DNA of 64,000 bases from positions 14,813,468 through 14,877,467 of the forward strand of contig JAJEKV010000005.1 of the NCBI GenBank assembly GCA_021234155.1, written 5' to 3'. The position numbers were made by a program, and so were the translations under genes. Positions within the stretch are counted from its first letter, which is position 1; the number at the start of each line of letters is the position of its first letter. Positions 23,588 to 35,151 of this stretch are shown one piece after another. The DNA is from Isoetes taiwanensis. Its lineage: Eukaryota; Streptophyta; Lycopodiopsida; Isoetales; Isoetaceae. A model generated the notes under the pieces. That model did no database searches. It saw nothing but the letters and a program-made list of their open reading frames with translations, and was not told the origin of the DNA.

Positions 23588-25122
23588 TTTATGGCGTCCC
23601 CTACTCGTATCACGGTGCACTCAGGTATACAAGCGAGTTCTTCCCCCACACCAGCTCCATCGCGTCTGGGGCCCTCCACATATCCTTTGCACCCGTAGCG
23701 AGTCTCGATTGGGGAGAGTGAAGGTGTCATTCTACCCCGTCTCCCTCGGGGCCTACCTAGGCTGCGGGCGTAAACATACATGTCGTTAGCACATACATCA
23801 ACATCCTGTGACCATCTCGAAGGATGGTCCCCTCATATCTGCATAGACAAAGATCGGCCACATCACATAGGGGGATCCTACCCAAGGCTCGGACTCAAAG
23901 GATGGGCCGGCTTGGGTCTCGGACCGTTCGTTGCGGGCCGAAATTCATGGCAATGGATTTGGGCTGGCATAAGAACATGGCATAGGGTTATCCACTCCAT
24001 CCGCCCCTCCTGTGCACACTTTGCGAGTAAGGCTGAAAAGTGTTGGGACTGGCCTTAGCCCATGGGATGCATAGCGAAGGGGCTATTCACTGGGTCTCAT
24101 CCTCCCGGTTCGATGGGGCGGGGTAGGGATCACTCCCTCAGGAGATCTACATGCTAACTCAAGGTGACTAGAGGGGCCTTTGCCCGTATTCGGTGAACCC
24201 AGCTGGAAAGTGTACACCACTTCGCGGTTATGAGCCCATGCCTTACCGCACTTTCGGTGGTAAGCCATTTAGACCTAGTCACAATGATCCCGGTAGGCTT
24301 TACACACCAGGGGGATGGTTCAAGAGTCGGGACATGAACCTCCTTTTTAGCGGTCGGCCCCTTCACCCACAACCACGTTGTGGCTCTTGTACCAGGCGAA
24401 TCTACGGTGTGCTAGAGAGGCTACTCTAGGAGCATCAACTACAAGCTTTGGGGCCTCTACCCCCTTCCCAATACAAGGAGTTCAGAAATACATCATCCAA
24501 ATATATCACAGGAAGAACTAAAGAACTAGATCCAATCATAGAGTTAGGTTCTTTGGTTAGTGTCGAGATCTAAGATCTAGATAACTACTATGGGCAATTT
24601 AATAGTCTAAACCCTCACGATTCTATGACTAGAAGGCGGTTTAAGCTATTAAATTGACCAAACTCTGATCCTTGAGTGGCTCCTCGACTGAGTTCAACCA
24701 TCTCTTTGGTGATCGGTCCGAGGCCCGATGGCATAATTAAGCAGGGTCGGGGGCGGTTTTGGCTCTGAGGGCAGCCAAAGCCCGAGCTCTAAAACCCTAA
24801 GGACGAAAAACTAGCAAGCTAGGGTTTCCTACCCTAAATAGACATGGGGTTTAGGCTAGGGTTTCCAATTACCCAATTTGGCATGTGGGATAATTGGAAG
24901 GCCCCCTGCCTTTAGTGGCTAGGTGGCAAAATATGCCAACATGGAAGGTGTGCCCTCATTAATGTGCACATGTGCACATTAATAATATATGAACACTCTA
25001 GCAAAGTTGCCCCTAGGGCTACTTACGGCTATCCGTTGGCGTACCGTCAATCGGGGTGGCGTGTCTGGCGTGGCGTGGCATTACAATGCGTCTGGGGGCG
25101 TATCTTTGTCTTTGAACGTCCG
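23588..25122 (-). repeat. Chromovirus copy 1, 5' LTR
   Basis: About 1.53 kb, aligned over its whole length with 12129-13658, with scattered small indels concentrated at CG and CHG positions. Ends are approximate by a few bases because the terminal TGTGACG is corrupted on the plus strand (GAACGTCC near 25115). Confidence 0.85.
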
Positions 25123-25685
25123 GCGGCCCATTTGGGCGGGACCTCCATAGCCCATTGCTCTTTAATGAAGTGGGCTGCTGCGGTTATCTAGCGAAGTTTA
25201 CCATTCCATTTGAATGCGGAACCGTGGAGCTCCCACATCCGTCTCGGATTTGCTCCAAAGGTGGTGCGGTCGAGCTTAAAGCTGCCGTTTTGGCTTGCGA
25301 TTGAATGCTCATGTGGGTTTGTGTTCTTGATCCCTCTTGCCATAGCTGGTTTATGCTCCATGGAGCGATTTTTGAAGACCCAACTTTGCCATAGCGTTCT
25401 TGCTCCCTCTGCCTACGCCGCATAGTCGTTCTTGCTCTTGCCTGCCTACGCCATAGCATCATCCGCCATCGCCCAAATGCAAAGCCCCAAATGCATAGAA
25501 AGGCATCGGCCATCGCCGCCCGGAAAAATGGCCCGCCGAAAAATAAATTAAATGCGTAATTAAGCCCCGGTGTATTACGTTTGATAATTTCGTGATCGGG
25601 ATCCATGGGAAAATTTTCTGGCCCGTAGCCGCAAATGCTGGCCGCCTACGAAAAATATCCGGGCGGAATCCTCCGTCGAAAAATT
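25123..25685. other. Non-SMU1 spacer right of the chromovirus
   Basis: About 560 bp of GC-rich DNA between the LTR and the resumption of SMU1. It holds the second copy of GGCGGGACCTCCAT near 25135. A 140-codon minus-strand frame (25184-25606) has no recognisable domain and I do not trust it. Confidence 0.4.
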
Positions 25686-26547
25686 ATCTAATACATAAAC
25701 AACGGACATTTGGGATGCGATATTACCACAAGTTGCGGCTCAAGCTTCCTAGAAAGAAATTTGGAGGGACTGTATGGCGGATTGTCTTTGGAAATGATAG
25801 AACTAGGTGAGATGGACCGGCAAAGGGCAATTTTACGTAAACCACGAGGCCATGGGGTATATGAAGCAAGACCAACTGGCGGTACTTGGGCCTTGAAAAT
25901 ATTCTTGCTCGAACATATTTTGATCCCGTGAGGCTTATCAAGGATCATCTAAGGAGAAAGCCTTGAGAACCTGATTTCCCCAAGCCATTTCTATGGAACT
26001 AGCAGTCGTACCACCGTCCAGGTTAATGGCATTAATTGGGCAAGCTTTAAAATGGCAGCAGCATCAAAGGAATTTTGCCTCTGGGGCGCAGTTCGATTTA
26101 TTTAAAGGTGCAGCTTCCCTCAAATCCGATGAAGAGGAGGCTTACCCGACAACCCTCCAGCATTCGATAAAATTTGGGAAGCAAAGTCACCCGAAATGTG
26201 CGCGCTTTTCTCCCGATGGTCAATACTTAGTGTCATCTTCTGTTGATGGCTTTATAGAGGTGTGGGATTTCCTCAGTGGAAAGCTGAAGAAGGATTTGCA
26301 ATACCAAGCAAATGATGCATTTATGATGCACGATGATGCTGTGTTATGCATTGCTTTTAGCAGAGATGCAGAAATGCTTGCATCTGGGTCTCACGATGGG
26401 AAGATTAAGGTATGGAGAATCTGATTTGGGCAATGCGTAAGAAGGTTTGAGAAGGCACATCGCCAAAGGTGTAACAAGTATTTTTATTCTCTAGCGATAG
26501 CGATCAAATATTGAGCACATCATATGGCGGCCTTTGCCCGGTTACCG
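25686..26547 (+). pseudogene. SMU1: SMU1 splicing factor, CTLH and first WD40 repeats (part 2 of 4)
   Basis: The match resumes with INNGH, WDA and ILPQV, then the CTLH region (LSLEMIELGEMDRQRAILR at about 25780). A clean 143-codon frame follows at 25993-26424: [60 protein letters not shown] and [13 protein letters not shown]. Known SMU1 proteins have [20 protein letters not shown] and [10 protein letters not shown] in the same order. After WRI there is a stop, then GQCVRRFE-AHRQGVTS and STSY in shifted frames, up to the CACTA insertion. No introns are seen between the CTLH and the WD repeats, which fits a retrocopy or an intron-poor gene. Several frameshifts; some could be sequencing errors. 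Confidence 0.9.
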
Positions 26548-26703
26548 CACTACAAAATGAAGCCACATTACGGCGTCTATTACGGCGTCCAAAGCGAAGC
26601 CACCCCAATCGCCGTCGTCAAGCGGCGTTGTCGTCGTTCTCGGCGATTTGGCGTCGTTCAGCGACCTCTAGGCGTCGTTGAAGGTCGACTATCCCTTGTA
26701 GTG
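26548..26703. mobile_element. Miniature CACTA element inside the SMU1 WD40 region
   Basis: A 156-bp insertion starts CACTACAAAATG and ends CCCTTGTAGTG, so the ends are inverted copies of CACTACAA, the signature of the CACTA (En/Spm) superfamily. The interior is packed with GGCGTC/GTCGTC motifs, like the subterminal transposase-binding repeats of that superfamily. The flanks are ACCG and ACGG, compatible with a 3-bp duplication if one base is wrong. On either side SMU1 reads STSY-G and GLKYGKMLKEFRGHSSYV, which are close neighbours in SMU1, so the element interrupts coding sequence. Non-autonomous. Confidence 0.8.
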
Positions 26704-26883
26704 ACGGCCTAAAATATGGGAAAATGCTGAAGGAGTTTCGAGGGCACTCATCTTATGTGAGCGATCTTTGTGTTTACAAGCGAAGGAGGCGGGTTGTCCT
26801 TTGCTTCAAGTGATGGCTCGGTAAAGGTTTGGGATCTCAAAAAGCCGGTGTGTCGCACATTCAAGCCTCAACTCCCGCCGGGG
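26704..26883 (+). pseudogene. SMU1: SMU1 splicing factor, middle WD40 repeat (part 3 of 4)
   Basis: Continues SMU1 with GLKYGKMLKEFRGHSSYV, then after frameshifts VKVWDLKKPVCRTFKPQLPP. This matches the SMU1 order KSGKLLKEFRGH, then VKVWD and TFKPPPP. The match breaks at CTCCCGCC and resumes at about 31947 with GGD-FVN. It is cut by the 5-kb element that follows. Confidence 0.85.
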
Positions 26884-27199
26884 CGGGGGTTCACCTCTAT
26901 GTAAAGGGGATATGGCATGTAATGCGTTCCGGTCGGGAGAAACCCCTCGGTATCTCGGCTCGCCCCCACGAAACCCCTATGTATCTGATCGGTGTTGGTG
27001 AAAAATAATACGATTCCATACTTTTTCGCCTAGTCAATCCCCATTGACCCTACCCTTAGCTTAGTATTTTTCGTCAATATATCACTAATGTAGCCTACCC
27101 TCTACCTTACATTTACATTCAACCTCCAAATTTTGCAAGCTCCACAAGGTTGGTTGCATACCAATGCTAAATTCATATTAGTTGAACTTGATTTCAGCC

Positions 27200-28800
27200 A
27201 AATTGCACATCACGGGATTTCTTTTTTGTGCTGTAGAGTGGTTGCATAGGACTAGAAGAATTTGTAGAGCTCCTTGACATGAAGGCTAAGAACTCCAAAA
27301 GCGCTTACTCCAAAACTAGCACTCACTAGAGTTTGAGATTATGCATCTGGCGTTACCCGGGCCCAACACACTAATCACGGTATTCAATATGAGCAAGTAT
27401 CAAATTAAGAATCCCGGCAATCTTTATTGGGATATGGTGAAGAAGATTGTTCTCTCAAATCTTAAACAATATACTAACCAATTATCGATCTTTGAGATGC
27501 GGTTATTAGATAGTTAATTAAATCAAAGCAAGGATGCTACACCATAGGGACTGATGAAGAGGATTGATGTCTCAAATCCCAAAAAGCGCTTTTTTTTGGC
27601 ACGCTATAAGCGAGCCCTCACGAATGCCAAAGAAAATAAATCAATCAAGGTTTGTAGACTAGAATTATTATAAAGAGTTAATTCAGCAACAAGAGCTTAT
27701 ATCAAGGAACTATAAGTGTGCCTTGGTTTTCAAGTCTTAACAATTGTAACAAAGAATCCATAAAGACAATCATGCAATGATTCGGTCATTACCTTCTTCA
27801 AGTTTTTGTAAAACATACACCAAAATCTCAACCTCTATTACATTTTGTTTGCTATGCCCTTCATCCTCCATCTCAACACCATTAATAGTATTGATAAATT
27901 TATATGGTCCATACATGAGTGGTGAAAAATATTATTTTTTTTCCACGTTTGGTCCATTTTGCGAGTTCACCATTGTAGAAGCTGGGTATTTGGAAATGTG
28001 CATATAGAAGGATGCATTACATGCTTTGGGTATTTGCTTACGGTGATAGGATGTTCGGCATTTGTAATCTACGGAAAAGGCTCCTATCATATCCATGATC
28101 CGGGCTACTGTCCCATCAAATAGAAACTTTGAAATCAATAATATTGCACTACAAAGAAAAGATTTTCCTTACATTACTAATTATAGTAGCTGGTAGTGAT
28201 GGTGATCACCAACAAGCACAAAGGCTGCTTTATCTGATTAGGCCCATAACAATTGCCGTCTCTGCCTCCACAAGTTGAGAAGCCTCGTCAATGGCGCAAC
28301 ACAAAATGGCAAAGATTCTGTACAATCAGATGCGAGGAAGATGACCTTTGTGCGAGAACACCACTTGAAGCTTTGATTTACAAGTTGCTCCTCCAACCAT
28401 GGCTGTTAAAGGCGATTGCAAGTTGGAAAACTCACAAAATTCAGGTTTTCTTGCAACAATCGACAAGTTTATATAACTTCGTGACAAGTCCATATAACTT
28501 TCGGGTGAAGCTGACCCATTCATAACAAAATGCCCACCAACTTTGGGGATTAACTTGAACCATGATCTTTTGGCTGAATCAGACACATTCTCCATCATTA
28601 GATGACTAATAGGCGATAATATATTTCTAGTTGATAGTATAGAGGTGGATTTTAGGAATTTGCTTGGCGGTCGAGCAAGCAATCTCCACGACTTCCACCG
28701 GTTGTGAATGTTAGCAGCGACACGCAAATGATAATATGAACTTTAATGACATTCCATATAAATAATCACAATCGCATGCGAGAACTAGAACTAGGAGCTT
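27200..28800 (-). pseudogene. SEN1/UPF1-like superfamily 1 helicase relic, C-terminal half
   Basis: Minus-strand pieces in the correct order for an SF1B RNA/DNA helicase. A DEAD-type motif II reads AIDEASQLVEAETAIVMG (28290-28240), followed by the remains of a GD-QLPAT motif III. MHPSICTFPN then FYNGEL gives motif IV (about 28020-27960). A long clean segment, YGPYKFINTINGVEMEDEGH then SKQNVIEVEILVYVLQKLEE, lies at 27918-27775. A C-terminal VLGPGNARCIISNSS, resembling the WVLGNARTL-NS segment, lies near 27360-27310. Plant tRNA-splicing-endonuclease-effector-type helicases share these. Frameshifts separate the pieces, so the gene is dead as written. Confidence 0.8.
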
Positions 28801-31540
28801 ACCTTTACGAAACCTTTAGGAAATGCATTTTTATCTGACCCACAACATGGGTAAAGGTCTATATGAATTTAATAAGGCCGTGAGCTGGCAACATATTTTA
28901 CAAACACAACGAAAAGCAAAATTGCATGCTATCCTTTATTCCCATCGGCGTGCTAGAAAGACCCTTAGGAACAAACATGGCCTTACCATCATGCATCGAA
29001 CAATCTTGACAATAGCATAACATGATCATTATCTATTGTCATTTCATAAACTTTGTAGAAGAACATAGATTTGATTCTTGAATCATGGACAATAAAAAGA
29101 ACTATTTGCAAATTTTATCTTATATAGCGAAACAAATTAAGATACACTGCATGAAAATGTGCGATATAAAATATCCGACAACACAAGAGAACATATTTGG
29201 AAAAAGTGGACTAGAGATAATATAAATTTTGGAAGAATCAGTACATTTTTGCTTGGCACATGAAAACATAATGACACCACATCTGTGATAATAAGCAATT
29301 TTCCAAATAAAATCGGGACTTTTAAATGCCATCAACAATGGCAATGTTTATCATGTATTTCAAATGGCATTTGTAACTAGCCACATTATGTAGCCAATAA
29401 AATACCATGATGATGTGTACAAACTTTCTAAATAAAGGAAATACTATTTCCTATTGGGACCTAAGTTTGCTTTGAAAACCAATATATAGAGGTCTTTAGG
29501 CTGAGGCAATACTCTACTATTGAACCTTATTAACAATTATATATTTAGAATAAAAGTACCATTAATAAAGCCGGCCAACAATAAAAAGCCTGCTTTGTTA
29601 AGTTCACAATAAAGGCCATATTATTTTTTAGCCATATTCCTATTGTTATTTTTCGCAATAGAAGCGGATTATTTTTATTCATAGCAAATCTGAGATGAAG
29701 CATTGCTAATTCTACTATAAACTAAATCGAGATGAAGTAATGTTTTCCCATCGCATTGACAAGCCAATCAACATATCAAACCTGTTTATTGGCGCTCCTA
29801 TAGCCATTGTTTTGCGTTTGATCACAAGCTCCGGCTATATTTCTTATGTCAACAAAGCGCATTTCCATTTGAAGGCGAAACTTGATATCATGTACTAGCA
29901 TCGTGATATGCAAATCCAAGATAAAGCTGTGATATTTAAGCTATTTTAGGTGGAAGGCCTAATGTGTCCTATAGGATTTTCTTGGTTGTCCTATAGGATA
30001 CACCACTCAAATCCTCCACCACCCACTTTAATTGGTCATGTCCATAACATTATAAAGTGGACATTCTCCTGATTAACGGCGGGCATGCAATTATCCTCTA
30101 GATGTAGAGTCCCTTCCGATAACTTATTAAACCACGAGACAATACCCCCTTTTTCGGATGGGGTGGTGGCAATCGGTTGAAGATTTAGATCCCTCGGCCG
30201 AATCTTCCAAATTATTTCTCACCACGACATACAAAGTATCCCTGTCGAGAAACTATTTTACACCGCGAGAATCGCCTTCATTACGCACCCACCACGCCAA
30301 TAATCAAAGGGATACGAACCTCCCCAAATAAATCTGCAAGTTTTCTAGCGTTTCCCGAGGGGAAAAAGACTAACCTAATGATATTGATGATTAAGAAGAG
30401 TCTCCTAAGCTGGTTTGATTGACAAAGGGATGCTAATTATCCTTAAATGGCAGCAGGCTGCAATCGCCCTTATCGATTATACAAGATTATGCAATATGGT
30501 TTGTGACCTCAACTAATATCGGCATTTGGCCCGATATTTGAGTATGTACATAAATACCATCGAGACACTAATTTGAAGGTTGTGCATAATCTTAAAAGCA
30601 TAACAAAAAGGAGTAAATGCATACCACAAGAACTTGTTTAGGACTAAGGCCCACTTTGTACATATAGAATTGAGCATTTCTTATTTGTAAATAAGCTAGT
30701 CGGGGGTAAGCACCGATTATATGATGAGCTAGAAAATCACCTAAAGAGATAAATATCTCACATATGCACCTCGATTAACCCGCCCGAGTCTTGCATTCTC
30801 CTTCATAGATTGGATAAATTTCAAATCCTCGAAAGGAAAGTTTCCCAATTGGTCCAACAACATCCTCAAATCATCCTACATTACGTGTGCTAAGAGAGCT
30901 TGCGAGGCCGCGCTCCTATAAACACACATGAGGGAGGCCCCAAATCGACTAGAAATGGGTACAAAATAATCTAATTTTGGAAAGACTGCGCGCAATATAA
31001 TAATAATCAATTTTGGAGCCAAAACATATTGAAATGCAACTACCTAAGTTCAAAGAAGATCAAACTGTAAATCTGCAATTTGGTGAACCCGGGCATGGCA
31101 TGCAAACCACTCCCATCCTTAGGAGGCAATGTTGTTGGAACACTCCCAAGTTTTGCTGCTCTCCGCCGGTGCCAATGACCATTTTCTTACGCATAATTAC
31201 GTCCATATACTTGACGGGATGCTATCACCCTTGCCCATAATCTCCTCCAACTCCTGCTTCTTTGCTAACCCGGTGCCTCATATTAACTTGTTTCCCACTA
31301 TCAATTTTCTCCTTGAGACCTACAACATCTTTAAGCCCTAACCTATCCAAAACCTCGGTTGCATCGCCTTAAAAATATCAACATTCTTACGCTCCATGCT
31401 ATACCCATGAACCACATTACTCCGGTCCCTTGCGGCTCATCAAGACCTATGTTTCCATTTTTTGTGTAAGGTTTTGGACTTTGTGGAATTATGGAAGCTC
31501 CCATATATCGTAGATGATTCCACAATTAAGAAACTAGATG
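28801..31540 (-). pseudogene. Probable N-terminal remains of the same helicase and AT-rich filler
   Basis: No clear Walker A (GPPGTGKT) was found. Weak coding-like minus-strand stretches include DDLRMLLDQLGNFPFEDLKF (about 30880-30820) and LKDVVGLKEKIDSGKQVNMR (about 31340-31280), which could belong to the poorly conserved N-terminal region of SEN1-like proteins. 29000-30400 is AT-rich with nothing identified. A 9-bp hairpin (AATATCGG, CCGATATT) lies at about 30516-30540. Confidence 0.3.
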
Positions 31541-31939
31541 ATGATAAATCGGCTACATAGCATCTTACATGTGTCAAAGTCTTGAGTTCGACTTATAACC
31601 ACGGTGCAAAATCGAAGAAAAGATTATATCGCTAAAACCGAAAGAAAGAAAAAAGAAAGATGCATATGAAAAGGAAGACTATGCCATTAGTTCAACATTT
31701 TTAAAAGGCCATTCCGTTCATACCCCCAACAAAATGGCAACCGACCAAAGCATCTAACCCCTTAGCGTATTCTAGCGCATACCTACCGCAGCGGGGAAAA
31801 CCCTCCTCAAACCGTGGAAATACAGCTCCTCCGGTAGCCAAAAGCGTGGGAGACACCTTAAGTATCGTGCTTCAAAAGCATAAAAAAAAACCCTTCGCCA
31901 TGCGCACATGTTTTATGCGGGGAAAAAGGTGAACCCCGG

Positions 31940-32306
31940 GCCGGGGGAGGAGATCGGTTTGTAAATTGATTGCATTTATAAGCCCCAAAATGTGGAGCAT
32001 GTTATTATGCGTAACACATCATCTTCTATTTATGTCATGACTGCATGGCGGGGTAGTTACAAGTTTTTTCTTACGGCAAGAAGAGAGGTGGAGATTTTTT
32101 GTTTGCATGTGTTTCTCCTAAAGGGAATGGATATCTTGTGTTGGGGAAGGCAGAAACATATATTGCTTTAGTAATCAAACAGGAAAGCTTGAGCATCTTA
32201 TCAAAAGGGGCATGAGAGGGACATTATTGGGATAAGCCACCATCCACATCTAAACTTGCTAGTTACTTATAGTGACGATAGTACAATGAAGTTATGGAAG
32301 CCATAA
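31940..32306 (+). pseudogene. SMU1: SMU1 splicing factor, C-terminal WD40 repeats (part 4 of 4)
   Basis: SMU1 resumes with GGD-FVN, then [35 protein letters not shown] in shifted frames, [19 protein letters not shown] and stop TAA at 32306. Known SMU1 proteins end in ATYSEDCTMKLWKP, so this is the natural C-terminus. Together the four pieces cover LisH to the last WD repeat. No poly-A run follows the stop. The first 50 bp are frame-damaged. Confidence 0.88.
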
Positions 32307-33775
32307 AATATCAAGACAATTCCTGATTTTTGGTTTGTAGTGAATTGAATATGAATGTTAAAGTTCATAGTCCCTTATCGGCTTTGGTTACATTTGAAAA
32401 AGTTTGTGATGTGCAATTGGAATATTTTTCTCGGCGGTATGGTTTTGTGAAGGGATGTTGTTTTTTAAGGTGGTGTTTTTTAACGTAGTGTTTTATTGAG
32501 ATGTGGTTTTTTATGGTTTTCTAAGAAACTATGTATGACCAAGTTGTCCACATGCCATTACTGCCACAAAATGGCGGCATAAAAGAGATGTATGCATGCT
32601 TGACACATTCACTATGAAGAACCAAAGATAGACACTGGTTTGGCATCACATGTGTTAGCGAAGTTGCCTATATTAGGAAGGCAGCGTGCCTTTATAAAAA
32701 GGCAACTTGAGCTCCTTTTATCTTTCACCTTTTTCCTTGTTTGTATGCCACATTTTGACTAGGACATTCATCCCTAGTTCTCAAACTATTGAATGAATGC
32801 TTGGTAGATAGTTTTTTGGGTTGCTTGTAGGGCAATCCCTGGGAATTCATACCCTGATGGGACCTCCCCCAACTACTGTACATAGTTGAAGTAGGTCCTT
32901 CCCCCGCAAACTTAATAATGACTTGGCCAATTTTACAACAAAGCATTGAACGTGACTTTGGGCATGGCGGTGTAAGTAGTGCCGGAGGATCTTGCCCTAA
33001 TGCAAAAGGATTAGCGCGCATACTAGGAAGGATTGCTTTGTAGAGCTACAATACAATACTTCTAAGAAAGGACATTGGTAGTTATCTAAATAACATCCTT
33101 AGAGGAGGCACTATAATTCGCACCTGCATCACACTCCAAAGAGATGCCAACATTTGATTGGATCTCCACCAAACATTTGACGTAAGAAACTATAGAATTA
33201 ATCTCAAATTGAAGAACATCATATCTCATTAATAGAAAGCTTGGGTGCAGAGATGCATACACAAAAAGAGGCAAGGTAGGAGCATGTTAGTGTATACTAC
33301 CTTCGGCACGTCCCAGCCCTGGGTACTTAACAAGTGGGTACTTCTTTTTCAATTCAAAATTTGGAAATACAAATCAAGAACACGTTATTGCTCAACTTAA
33401 GATCAAGGCATTAATGTTAGAAACCTTATGAAGCCCTCAAAGTACCCAGTGAGGTTGTAAAACCACCTTGGAAAATAGTTTGCAGTTGTGCATCAACTCG
33501 TCATACTCATCTATGGTATGAATACATTGAAATCGAAGTTCTAATTTTGCTTCCAATTTTGATTGTGTTTTTTTCCCTTGAAGGACTTGGGTAATTTATT
33601 TATCATATACTCAAATCTATTACAATACATGTAACACAATCCAATCCAAGGAGTTGCTCTGTGTTAATTATATATTTTGACCCGTATATGACATTTGGAT
33701 CAATGTCAGAATATATGACCTCAAAACAATGGATTTTAAAGTCCCTACTATTAGATTTATTATGGTTATGCCATG
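32307..33775. other. Intergenic DNA, one doubtful minus-strand frame
   Basis: The 3' side of the SMU1 copy. A 98-codon minus-strand frame at 32725-33021 is rich in Ser, Pro and Lys but has no recognisable domain. The rest is AT-rich with short chance frames. Confidence 0.35.
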
Positions 33776-34370
33776 CTAAGTTTGTGAAGACCAAAGACCT
33801 TTGTGATTGGGGTCCATAGAAAGAGGCATTCCGAGAAGCTTAAAGGCAACATTGGATTTTAGCACCTCAATTCCAACAATAGTATTACGAGTAGTATCAC
33901 CAATGGTTACACTTTTTTGCAAGTTAAGGTAGACACCAGAAGCATTAAAGAATTGATTGAGAATATCCAAGAAGAAATTCACATTAGAATAATTAGCCTT
34001 GAGAAAACAGAAAGTGTCATCAGCATATTGAAGAATACAGAGATAGTTATCAGAATCAGGCAACTTTAGACACTCAACGTTACCCTATTACCCTCAGTTT
34101 TATGATAAAGCACTACTTTAGTAAGAAGCACAACAACAATTAAAAAGCGATAAGGAGCTAGAAAGCATCCTTGTCTCACACCCCTTTGAAGAGGAAAGAA
34201 ATTTGAAAGGAAGCCATTAATCAGAATTGCATAATTAGCTCTAGAATTGAGACCAATAATTAATTAGCTTAGCTTCAAAGGAAAAGCAATTTTAGTTATA
34301 GCAAAGTCAATGAAGTCCCAGGCTTTTTTTTTAGTCCAATTTAAAAAGAACACATTCTTGGCCACTTATT
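33776..34370 (-). mobile_element. L1-type LINE fragment (reverse transcriptase)
   Basis: Minus-strand sequence encodes RT landmarks in order: KAWDFIDFAI with LSN-FFPLQRGVRQGC, LAPY-FLIVV (34340-34120), then after a frameshift LQYADDTFCFLKANYSNV, the catalytic YADD box, and FFNASGVYLNLQKS (34063-33900). The spacing and motifs match L1-like LINEs of plants, which copy themselves by target-primed reverse transcription. Both ends are lost, with no poly-A and no endonuclease. It is more diverged than the LINE at 58 kb. Confidence 0.85.
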
Positions 34371-35151
34371 TTATTCCCAATGTAAACCCTCCATAGCCAA
34401 AATATCATCCTCCAAAATGAATCTCTTAGAAAGAAAGGTTAGGTTGATTCAAATTTATGGTATCTTGCAAGAAAGGCTTGATTCTCAGAGCTGGCACAAA
34501 TTTTATAGGAGGCATTACATAGAGATAGGTCTCCAATCAGAAAAATCAGAGAGAGAGAGAGAGTCACCTTAGAGATGACACCAAATACAAAGGAGTCGGG
34601 GAAGAAAAATGTTCATGGCGACCATAAGAACCTCTCTAAGAGAAAGGTTCTTATAGAGTGCCCGTAACTTCCTTTAATCTATTTTGGAACAATCTCTTGA
34701 TCATTCTATAGTAACCATCATTTAGAAAGTCTATCAAGATCATGCTAGTTTCATGGAAAATTGTACAAAAACTCTACGATCCCTAAATTATAATGACATT
34801 CTATATCTCCTTAAGGTGATTGACAAAGATTGATCCTTTTTGCATCGTACGACTAACTGCATAGGTATATGACATTCTTTACGAGATCTTAAGGAATATA
34901 TACAATACTTTGGGAATATTAATGTGTATAAACATGAAAGATCTACACTCTACATTGTACATACATTCAAATTTATACTCCCCAACTTCATACAGGCCCT
35001 ACGTAGTACAAAGACTTTGTATATATATATCTTTTTATGAGTATTGCTCACACATGGATATCAAGAATTCACCAGCTTCTCCTCCATGTGTACACTCGAA
35101 CAAGAACATTCCCAAGTCGTCAATCATGTCCCATAGGCTAGCAAGGTGGCG
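34371..35151. other. Intergenic DNA downstream of the Maf-like gene
   Basis: AT-rich. Contains a short (GA)n run at about 34551-34563. It probably includes the 3' UTR of the minus-strand Maf-like gene. A 108-codon plus frame (34910-35236) overlaps the last Maf exon in antisense and is a shadow. Confidence 0.45.

Larger units (their letters stand above)
12129..25122 (-). mobile_element. Ty3/gypsy chromovirus, copy 1 (minus strand, decayed reading frames)
   Basis: A 13-kb LTR retrotransposon lying on the minus strand, with LTRs at 12129-13658 and 23588-25122. Order on the minus strand: 5' LTR, primer site, leader ORF A, ORF B, gag, protease, RT, RNase H, integrase, chromodomain, polypurine tract, 3' LTR. 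The same order is found in the plus-strand copy at 41004-54246, and the two copies align throughout. The frames are heavily interrupted, often at CAG/CTG positions, so some breaks may be sequencing errors. A target-site duplication is not certain: GCATT abuts the left end (12124-12128) and CCCATT lies near the right end, inside a region that looks miscalled. It sits inside the SMU1 copy. Confidence 0.93.
26884..31939. mobile_element. 5-kb element with short inverted ends, carrying a helicase relic
   Basis: The ends are inverted copies of GGGGTTCACCT (26886-26896 and 31927-31937), and beyond them SMU1 is interrupted at one point. GCCGGGG lies just outside on both sides (26877-26883 and 31940-31946), a possible target duplication in a GC-rich, error-prone stretch. 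The interior holds an antisense SEN1/UPF1-like helicase relic and AT-rich DNA. No transposase was found, so it is non-autonomous or decayed. The superfamily is not assignable; a Mutator-like element that captured a gene is possible but unproven. Confidence 0.55.

Noticed and set aside
25184-25606. 140-codon minus-strand frame beside the SMU1 copy
   Set aside because: GC-rich, no recognisable domain, low-quality sequence context and no supporting homologue in the window.
11990-25695. TAATAC at both edges of the SMU1 break as a 6-bp target duplication
   Set aside because: Only six bases in an AT-rich context, and the adjoining ends show no matching inverted termini; the chromovirus itself ends well inside these points.
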